Source: Coriobacteriia bacterium (GTDB lineage Bacteria; Actinomycetota; Coriobacteriia; WRKU01). Taken from it: 12,377 nt of DNA. The notes under the pieces are model-generated. The model made no database searches and had not been told where the DNA came from. It was given only the letters and a program-made list of their open reading frames with translations. Positions 6,310 to 12,377 of this stretch are shown here, piece by piece. The stretch covers positions 1-12,377 of the forward strand of contig WRDL01000035.1 in the NCBI GenBank assembly GCA_009784095.1. The letters are read 5' to 3'. How positions within the stretch are numbered: the stretch's first letter is position 1; each line of letters starts with the position of its first letter. Both the position numbers and the translations under genes were made by a program.

Positions 6310-7776
6310 ATGCCGACTCTGAAAGAGCTCACCATTCTTCACTCCAACGATCTTCACGGTGATTTCCTCGCAAAAGAGGTGGACGCCGAACTGCTTGGTG
6401 GTATTTCTCACCTTTCGGGATATGTCGCCAAGGTGCGCAAAGATACTCCCAACGTGATCTACGCGATCGCCGGTGATATGCTACAAGGTTCGATCATAGA
6501 CAGCGAGTTTTTAGGGCTTTCGACCATCGAGATCATGAATCTGCTTGGACCCGATGTAGCGACGGTGGGCAATCATGAGATCGACTACGGGCTGTCGCAT
6601 CTGCTCTTTTTGGAGCGCTGTGCAAAGTTCCCCATCGTGAATGCGAACCTATACATCAAGAATCCCTATACCCGTCTATTCAAGTCGCACCATAAGATCA
6701 GGATGGACGGTATGCGCATTCTGTTCATCGGGGTGACGACCGAGGACATCTTGCTCGGCATCAAGAGTGACGTGCTCGGCAGCTTCGTTGATATCGAGGA
6801 CGCCGCGCGCGAGGTCGGACGCATCTGTAACGCACATCGCAAGATCGATATCGACTACACCGTCCTGCTCACCCACATCGGATTCGAAGAGGATAAGCAG
6901 CTCGCTGCACTGCTCGATCCACGCTGGGGTGTGGATCTTATCATCGGCGGACACACCCACACGATCCTCGATGAGCCTGAGATCGTCAATGACATACTGA
7001 TCGTGCAGGCCGGCGTCGGTACGAAACAGATAGGCCGCCTCGACCTGGTCGTCAACACCGATACCAACACCACGCATGATTTCAAATGGGAGCTCATCGC
7101 GATGAACGATGAGAATTGTCCGCGCGATCTCACGATGGAGAATACGATAACGCGCTTCAAGGACGAAACTGACGAGAAGTACGAGCGGATCCTCTGCCAC
7201 TTCACCCATGATCTGACCCATCCCGACCGCTATCAAGAGACCGAGCTGGGTAATCTCATCTGCGACATACTGAGCAAGCAACTCGGTGTCGATCTGATCA
7301 TGATCGGCTCGGGTTCGGTACGTAAAGAGAAGGTCCCGTCGATCCTGACGCTCCATGAATTCCGTGAGCTGTTCCCCTACGACGATAAGATCAAGCAGGT
7401 CTCCGTCACCGGCGCTCAACTGCGCAAGATGCTCACCTATGTGTTCCGTGATGAGATGTTCAACAGCGATCACACCGAGTACTACCAGTATTCCGATGAT
7501 ATCCGTATCGTGTATGACCGCACAAAACATGAGTTCACGACCCTTGAGATCGACGGCAAACCGATTGAAGATGAGACGCTCTATTCGCTGGGGTTGCAGG
7601 ACTTCCACTTCGCCAACTTTGATAATTGTTTCGGATTTCCCATCGACGAGGTGCTCGAGAACGCGAACCCGCGCGTGCTGACGACCTCTATACATGATGT
7701 GTTGATCGAGGAACTCTCCCGATCGGAGGGGGCCATCGACGCACAGGTCGATGGACGTATCCAAGTAGTGGAGTAA
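6310..7776 (+). CDS. 5'-nucleotidase-family bifunctional metallophosphatase, cytoplasmic
   Basis: This enzyme should hydrolyse nucleoside monophosphates or related phosphoesters using two metal ions. The 488 residues show the two-domain UshA/YfkN plan. The N-terminal calcineurin-like domain has the ligands D14 and H16 in SNDLHGDF, D56 in AGDMLQGS, N88-H89-E90 with D92 in GNHEIDYG (H89/D92 match the UshA catalytic dyad), H189 in LLTHIGFEED, and GGHTH at 213-217. The C-terminal domain (from about residue 310) contains ETELGNLICD, IGSGSVRKE and LFPYDDKIKQVSVTG. Where UshA uses Phe-x-Asn at the nucleobase clamp, this protein has PYDD, so base preference may differ. There is no signal peptide or membrane segment, unlike secreted members, so it is probably intracellular and involved in nucleotide turnover. 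Start choice: ATG after AAAGGAAGG. It converges on the surface protein gene. Confidence 0.88.
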   Translation: MPTLKELTILHSNDLHGDFLAKEVDAELLGGISHLSGYVAKVRKDTPNVIYAIAGDMLQGSIIDSEFLGLSTIEIMNLLGPDVATVGNHEIDYGLSHLLFLERCAKFPIVNANLYIKNPYTRLFKSHHKIRMDGMRILFIGVTTEDILLGIKSDVLGSFVDIEDAAREVGRICNAHRKIDIDYTVLLTHIGFEEDKQLAALLDPRWGVDLIIGGHTHTILDEPEIVNDILIVQAGVGTKQIGRLDLVVNTDTNTTHDFKWELIAMNDENCPRDLTMENTITRFKDETDEKYERILCHFTHDLTHPDRYQETELGNLICDILSKQLGVDLIMIGSGSVRKEKVPSILTLHEFRELFPYDDKIKQVSVTGAQLRKMLTYVFRDEMFNSDHTEYYQYSDDIRIVYDRTKHEFTTLEIDGKPIEDETLYSLGLQDFHFANFDNCFGFPIDEVLENANPRVLTTSIHDVLIEELSRSEGAIDAQVDGRIQVVE

Positions 7777-7828
7777 CAACAATGGAGCGAACTTCGCCAA
7801 AATCAATAGAGCATTATCCTTGTGAACA

Positions 7829-7866
7829 TCAGGAACGCCCGCTGGTTGCGTAACGGGCGTTCCTGA
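7829..7866. terminator. Strong 13-bp stem-loop between convergent genes
   Basis: TCAGGAACGCCCG (7829-7841) and CGGGCGTTCCTGA (7854-7866) are perfect inverted repeats around a 12-nt loop. The position, 52 bp after the nucleotidase stop and 39 bp after the surface-protein stop, suits a bidirectional terminator. Neither side has a proper U tract: the plus strand continues AAAAAC and the minus strand TGTTCAC. It would therefore act as a stem-only terminator or an mRNA 3'-end stabiliser. Confidence 0.6.
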
Positions 7867-7905
7867 AAAACTTCCACTCGTATTGAGAGCTCAGCTCATA
7901 GTTTT

Positions 7906-10900
7906 CTAGCTAAGCATCTCCCTCTTACGGCTCCATCGCACCGATGCAACGATCATTGCTCCACTCAGTGCGATGAACGTGATCCAGAGGTGAGCGTTCG
8001 TATCATCGCCGGTCTTCGGGTTTCCGGTAGAAGCACCGGGAGATGGGGTGGTTCTCGGGGTCGAATCGGGTCCTTTACCGTTGCCCTCATCACCGACCGG
8101 GATAATGAAGCTGAATTCAGCATACCCATCGGTGTACTCAGCGCGCACCATATAGGTTCCGGGAGCGAACGTCTTCAGGTATGCCTCCTTCAGATATATG
8201 ACGCCTCCTTCTTCAACGAGGTAGTTGCCTGGATCGATCACCTCACCGGTGTTAAGAAGTACCAGGCGGAAGAACTTCTCGGACGGTCCGTCCGTAACAC
8301 CCTTTGCATCACCGCTTCCAGACCACAGGCCGAAGTTGGTGATGACCGAGTACTTGATCGGCTCCACGACACCGACATCCTTGTAAGTTGCGGTGACCGT
8401 CACCGCACTTGCCGGCATCGTGAAGGTCGTCGTCGAAGCGGTAGTGTCAGAGAACGTTCCTCCTTCGCCTCCGGTCCAACGGTCGAAGATCTTGCCTTCC
8501 GACGCGCTGTCAGCAACGATAGTAACGGATGTTCCTGCTTCGTATGTTCCGCTACCGGTGCCACTGATAACGGTCAGAACATATACGGGAGGCGGACTGT
8601 ATGCCGCGATGGTCAGTGAGACGCTCGCGCTTGCATCGTAGTTCTGCTTAGCAGCATAGCGTACAAAGTACGTACCCGGTGCAAGATCGGTTATGCTCGA
8701 GCTGAAGATCGGCGAGAAGCTTGTCCCGTCAACACTGAACTCCATGGATCCGTCAACACCGGTGATGGTTCCATCGCTGGCACCCACTGCGGTCTCATCG
8801 GTCTTGCCCAGACCGACAGGCACCGATTGTGCAGCGTTGTTGACCGTGAGCACATAGCTTGCGGTCGTCTCAGCATAGGCATCACAGGCTGACTTGGTCG
8901 CGCTGATCGTTGCAGAACCTGCGCCAACGATCGTGACCGCTCCGGTCATGCTGTCGACTGAAGCCACCGATGGATTGCTGCTCAGGTACGTGATCGCTCC
9001 TGATCCTCCGTCTCCAATGACCATTGCTTCATTGATGAACGGAGGCTCGCCGAAGGTCTTGGTGACCCCTGCGTTCGAGTCGGGGAACGATATGATCTGT
9101 GACGCAAGATCGGTATGGGTGAACATCGCGATGATCGCGATCGCACCATCTACCGCATCGCTTGCTGTCACGTAGTAGGTCTGAGATGTACTCGCTCCTG
9201 CGAAGAGTACAGGACTCAGTCCGGATGCACCGGTAAAGGTCAACGTGTTGATCGGCTTGCCGCCATCATCACCAAGCACGTAGTTCAATGTGATCGGACC
9301 TCCGACAACACCGGATGCGGAGGAAAGTGTTACTGCTGTGTCTCCCGCCTCGGCTCCGCTGTTGGTGATCGTGATGGTATACGTTACCACCGGTGCCGCT
9401 GCGGTCGTAAAGCTATGGGTGCTATCAGCTGTCATGGCAGCGCCCAGACTGTCTTTGAAGCCGGAGACGTGAACCGTGTAGCTAGTCGCATTATCTAGAC
9501 CTGCATAAGAGACGGTATAGACCGTATCTTCTGCAGACCAGCTGCCGGCACCAAGGGCGGGCAAAGATCCGAGCTGGACCGATCCGGCCACTGAGGTATC
9601 CATCGCCCGGTCAAAGGTGATGGATATACTGCCTGAGGTGGCCACATCAGCACCGGTGGGGCTAAGAGAGGTCACGATCGGCGCGCTGGCATAGGGCACC
9701 ACAAAGGGGATCTCGAGGTATTGGTCGGCATACCCGTAGCGGTAAAGCACCATCTTGAGGGTGTAGCTACCCGGGGTGGCAGGCGCGCTGATCGGCGTGT
9801 TGACCGCCGGGTTGGAGTTGGTGTTGTAGTTATACATCGCGCTGGTCGCCACAGAGGGTGCCGATCCATCGGTCGTGTAATAGATCTTGGAGCTGCGCAG
9901 GTTAAGCACGCTGGCCGGGCTGGCCGCATCGGCCAGCTCAAAGGTGGTCCCTGCCGGTATGCTCGAAGCGTTGTTGAGTATCACCAGATCCTCGGCGGTC
10001 ACACCGGTCGCCGAACTGTTGACCGTGATCTTGGGGATGTTTTGGGCAGCCGAGGTACGCACCATCGAGCTGGCAAAGATCGCCCGGGTCTGCTCGGATG
10101 GGCCGAGCTGTCCGATGAAGAGGCGACTGACCGGTGGCAGCGAGAGTACCGAGGGTACCTGGGTCGCGCCCATCAGCTGGGTTGCGCTTGGTGCCACACC
10201 GGAGGTGATGGTGGCCCCGGACGGGTAGTAGTAGCGCGCATCGGTCAGCTGGGTCTTGCTAAAGGTCGAGGCAAAGCCGTCATAGGCGGTGGCCGTCACA
10301 TTGTAGCCATCGCTGATGCATCCGGCCAGATCGCTCTTGGCAAGCGCATCGGTCAGTATACCTCCAAGCGTCGGTCCGCTGTTGGTCGCGTATGCCTGAT
10401 AGGTACCAAAGGTATTGTAGCCGGCAAAGCTGTAGTTAAGCCCGCCTTCGGCAGTCGCGATCGCTTCAAGATCGGCCAGCGTAAAGGACTTGGCCGGGAC
10501 CGTTGTCGAGACGGCCGCATCATAGACCTCGAGGACCACCATTGGTGGCTCAAGACCATCCCCACCCCAGTTAACGGGGATATAGCTACGATCGGTAAAA
10601 CACGCGCTATTGGCAAAGGTATTCTTCTGTGCAGTCGGAGTCGCGTTGCCCCCGATGATCGAGGTTGCGGTCCTGGTCTGCAGAGAATTATTGCCGAGAT
10701 TGGCAAATGTCTGGACATAGGAATTCAACTGTCCAAGAGAGGCACTGACAAGGGTCGGGAGAGTGAATACGTCATTGACTTTGAAGCTGTTGCCGGTGCA
10801 CTCATAGAACATCCGATAAGCGAATGTAGCGCCTGCTGTCGTAATGCCTTGGGGCAGGTTGAAGATGTCGTTCATCGTGAACGCGGCTCCGCTGCAGCCA

Positions 10901-12377
10901 TTGAACATACTGGAGGCGAATCCAGAGGTAGTGCTCGCCAAGATGCTATTGCTCGGTAGGTTGAACGCAGCTCCCATCGTAAAGGCATCCCCACTGCAGC
11001 CACTGAACATCGCGGTAGCAAAACTCGCGCCCGGGTTGGTAACGGTTGTGGGAAGGGTGAACACATCGTTCATAGTGAAGGCGGGACCGCGGCAATTGGC
11101 AAACATATTGGTCGCAAACCCACCACTGCCGGTAAACGAGGTCATACCCGAGGGCAGATTGAAGATGTCGTTCATGGTGAACGCCGTACCCCAGCAATTC
11201 TCAAACATGTATTGGGCAAATGCACCACCTGATGCGGTCACCGTCTGGGGGAAGTTGAACACCTCGTTCATATTGAACGCCGCACCGTTGCAACCGGCAA
11301 ACATTCTTGCCGCAAAACTATCACCGACCTCGGTAATCCCTACGGGGAAGGTGAATACATCATTCATCGTGAATGCCGCACCGTTGCATCCATTGAACAT
11401 CGTTTGGGCAAACGATGCCGTAACAGTGTCGATCCCACTGGGCAGATTGAATACCTCATTCATGGTGAAGGTGGTGCCGGTGCATGAAGCGAACATGCCA
11501 CCCCCGAAACCCGAGCCTACCGATGTGAGACCGGCAGGGAGGTTGAAGACTTCGTTCATAGTAAAGGAAGGCGAGTTGCACCCCCAAAACGTATTATTGG
11601 CAAAGAAGTTGCCGACTGTGGTGATCTCATCCCATTCGTCAGAGAACTTGAAATCAGGTCCCATGGTTAGATTCGTACAACCATAGAATGTGTTTACCCA
11701 TTCTAGATTAGGAGGAGCAGCCGATCCTGAGATCTGCGCTTCGGTCCTGGTCATCGCAAGTGTCAGCGGACTGACGACCTTGGTGACGAGCGCCTTGTTT
11801 GCTGCCGTGCTCGCGCCGGTGGTCCCACTATGAAAACCGAATGCACCCAACCAGGCATCTTCGGATCCGTTCGGGGTTATGGTGATGGTGTAGGTACCGG
11901 CGTTGGTGTAGGTATGAGGTATACCGACACTGCTCAGACTGACCGGCGGAGCTCCCGTATCCGTACTGGCAATGGTTTGCTCTGCAGACCCATCACCCCA
12001 GTTGATATTCCAGTTGTAAGGCCTTTCTACTCCAGTTGGATAGAGATTCGACATGTTGGTACCGTTGAGCGGCCCACTGGTCGGGATGGCAAAGGTGCCA
12101 CCAGCCGGGACCGTGACCTCGAAGACGAATTCTTCAGCAGCCGGCTGCGATGTCGGCGCTGACACGGTGATGATCGCTAATTGTTGCGCGACTTGACCCA
12201 CATCGGTAAAGAGCCTGAGTACACCGATCCCGCCAGCGTCTCTGATACCGGTCAACGACGATTCGTCGCCACCGGACACACCCTGCTCATACGCGACCAG
12301 AGCATTCGCGGAGACGAGTTCGTCTTTTGTCAGTCCGGATCCGTCTACTTTATAGAGATCATGCGTGGTGAACGTGA
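7906..12377 (-). CDS. Sortase-anchored modular surface protein, 5' end outside the window
   Basis: The frame is open to the right edge; 1,489 codons are visible and no signal peptide is in view, so the GTG at 12279 is not taken as the start. From the N-terminal side: an unassigned segment, a PKD-like domain (about 12132-11872; NWGDGS, HTYTNAGTYTITI), ten cysteine-bearing repeats (11691-10711), a region like the sulfite-oxidase-type molybdopterin fold (about 10542-10010; TLADLEAI, YYYPSG, SRLFIGQ), a chitobiase/hexosaminidase C-terminal-like domain (about 9960-9690; KIYYTTDGSAPS), a bacterial Ig-like domain (about 9690-9400; SISITFDRAMD), an uncertain beta region, a BIG2-like segment (about 9065-8845), another beta module (about 8826-8605), an InlB-like repeat (about 8600-8380; FDRWTGGEGG), a final beta domain, a Pro/Thr/Gly linker and an NPKTGD sorting signal. 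The likely role is a wall-attached adhesin or matrix-binding protein; the ligand is unknown. Domain names are by recall of motifs. The stop is TAG. Confidence 0.88.
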   Translation of the reverse strand, partial: TFTTHDLYKVDGSGLTKDELVSANALVAYEQGVSGGDESSLTGIRDAGGIGVLRLFTDVGQVAQQLAIITVSAPTSQPAAEEFVFEVTVPAGGTFAIPTSGPLNGTNMSNLYPTGVERPYNWNINWGDGSAEQTIASTDTGAPPVSLSSVGIPHTYTNAGTYTITITPNGSEDAWLGAFGFHSGTTGASTAANKALVTKVVSPLTLAMTRTEAQISGSAAPPNLEWVNTFYGCTNLTMGPDFKFSDEWDEITTVGNFFANNTFWGCNSPSFTMNEVFNLPAGLTSVGSGFGGGMFASCTGTTFTMNEVFNLPSGIDTVTASFAQTMFNGCNGAAFTMNDVFTFPVGITEVGDSFAARMFAGCNGAAFNMNEVFNFPQTVTASGGAFAQYMFENCWGTAFTMNDIFNLPSGMTSFTGSGGFATNMFANCRGPAFTMNDVFTLPTTVTNPGASFATAMFSGCSGDAFTMGAAFNLPSNSILASTTSGFASSMFNGCSGAAFTMNDIFNLPQGITTAGATFAYRMFYECTGNSFKVNDVFTLPTLVSASLGQLNSYVQTFANLGNNSLQTRTATSIIGGNATPTAQKNTFANSACFTDRSYIPVNWGGDGLEPPMVVLEVYDAAVSTTVPAKSFTLADLEAIATAEGGLNYSFAGYNTFGTYQAYATNSGPTLGGILTDALAKSDLAGCISDGYNVTATAYDGFASTFSKTQLTDARYYYPSGATITSGVAPSATQLMGATQVPSVLSLPPVSRLFIGQLGPSEQTRAIFASSMVRTSAAQNIPKITVNSSATGVTAEDLVILNNASSIPAGTTFELADAASPASVLNLRSSKIYYTTDGSAPSVATSAMYNYNTNSNPAVNTPISAPATPGSYTLKMVLYRYGYADQYLEIPFVVPYASAPIVTSLSPTGADVATSGSISITFDRAMDTSVAGSVQLGSLPALGAGSWSAEDTVYTVSYAGLDNATSYTVHVSGFKDSLGAAMTADSTHSFTTAAAPVVTYTITITNSGAEAGDTAVTLSSASGVVGGPITLNYVLGDDGGKPINTLTFTGASGLSPVLFAGASTSQTYYVTASDAVDGAIAIIAMFTHTDLASQIISFPDSNAGVTKTFGEPPFINEAMVIGDGGSGAITYLSSNPSVASVDSMTGAVTIVGAGSATISATKSACDAYAETTASYVLTVNNAAQSVPVGLGKTDETAVGASDGTITGVDGSMEFSVDGTSFSPIFSSSITDLAPGTYFVRYAAKQNYDASASVSLTIAAYSPPPVYVLTVISGTGSGTYEAGTSVTIVADSASEGKIFDRWTGGEGGTFSDTTASTTTFTMPASAVTVTATYKDVGVVEPIKYSVITNFGLWSGSGDAKGVTDGPSEKFFRLVLLNTGEVIDPGNYLVEEGGVIYLKEAYLKTFAPGTYMVRAEYTDGYAEFSFIIPVGDEGNGKGPDSTPRTTPSPGASTGNPKTGDDTNAHLWITFIALSGAMIVASVRWSRKREMLS
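7909..8022 (-). other. Cell-wall sorting signal
   Basis: The last 38 residues form a sortase substrate tail: NPKTGD (8005-8022), a hydrophobic span of about 20 residues (WITFIALSGAMIVASV) and a short basic tail containing RWSRKRE. A Pro/Thr/Ser/Gly-rich spacer precedes it. Asn replaces the usual Leu of LPXTG; NPKTG-type motifs are known in other Gram-positives. No sortase gene is in the window. Confidence 0.88.
10711..11691 (-). repeat. Ten tandem 32-34-residue MF-x-x-C repeats in the surface protein
   Basis: Units start at bases 11691, 11592, 11496, 11400, 11304, 11208, 11106, 11010, 10908 and 10812, giving lengths of 33, 32, 32, 32, 32, 34, 32, 34, 32 and 34 codons. The consensus is roughly [MT]F-x-x-C-x-G-x-[AST]-F-x-M-N-[DE]-[VI]-F-[NT]-[LF]-P, then a variable stretch ending in a Phe-Ala motif. 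The first unit is divergent and a degenerate eleventh begins at 10710. Every unit has one Cys at the fifth position. It recalls DUF285/BspA repeats through MF-x-x-C, but the leucine pattern of those repeats is absent. A stacked beta-solenoid is a reasonable guess. Confidence 0.85.

Noticed and set aside
6676..7806. 376-codon minus-strand open frame over the metallophosphatase
   Set aside because: Mirror frame of a gene with full catalytic motifs; the translation shows no family motif.
10860..11565. Recurring short inverted sequences such as TTCATGGTGAA in the repeat region
   Set aside because: They follow from the codons for Phe-Thr-Met-Asn in each unit and need no separate explanation.
9721..11686. 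Long plus-strand open frames opposite the surface protein, including one with apparent repeats
   Set aside because: The periodicity is that of the coding repeats read backwards; no start signals, and the minus-strand frame has clear domains and a sorting signal.
10711..11691. Regularly spaced similar sequences that might suggest a CRISPR array
   Set aside because: Units are about 96-102 bp, diverged, in frame and encode a consistent protein repeat.
12277..12279. GTG as the start of the surface protein
   Set aside because: The frame stays open through the right edge with plausible protein sequence, no ribosome binding site precedes the GTG, and no signal peptide follows it.
12333..12377. Possible EF-hand or dockerin-like loop (VDGSGLTKDEL) at the right edge
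   Set aside because: The spacing of acidic residues does not fit a canonical calcium loop and only a fragment is visible.

Overview
The window looks like chromosome from a Gram-positive bacterium of moderate to high GC, most plausibly an anaerobic actinobacterium of the Coriobacteriia type. That placement is inference. It rests on a cell-wall sorting signal (NPKTGD, hydrophobic segment, basic tail), a membrane-anchored L,D-transpeptidase, an exonuclease-DinG fusion typical of Gram-positives, apparently leaderless promoters, and a CCA-encoding tRNA-Ser(CGA). No rRNA, insertion sequence, CRISPR array or integrase gene is visible.

Layout. (1) 3-1265, minus: a NifV/homocitrate-synthase-like enzyme with its own extended -10 promoter and Shine-Dalgarno. 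(2) 1472-4339, minus: a 955-residue DEDDh exonuclease fused to a DinG/XPD-type helicase with four cysteines placed as for an Fe-S cluster. (3) 4340-4387: a 48-bp divergent promoter region in which both -10 elements put the transcription start at or next to the ATG. (4) 4388-5779, plus: a single-pass membrane L,D-transpeptidase. (5) 5894-5986, plus: tRNA-Ser(CGA), followed by about 107 bp of palindromic sequence and then a perfect 21-bp copy of the tRNA 3' end (6094-6114), the hallmark of an attachment site. (6) 6310-7776, plus: a cytoplasmic 5'-nucleotidase-family metallophosphatase. (7) 7829-7866: a 13-bp perfect stem between convergent genes. (8) 7906 to the right edge, minus: at least 1,489 residues of a modular sortase-anchored surface protein whose start lies outside the window.

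The genes do not form one pathway. Two loose themes can be inferred: cell envelope (L,D-transpeptidase and surface protein) and housekeeping metabolism or repair (nucleotidase, exonuclease-helicase, homocitrate synthase). The most unusual features are the duplicated tRNA tail with its structured spacer and the surface protein's ten-unit cysteine-bearing repeat array. Nothing here amounts to a clearly new multi-gene system.
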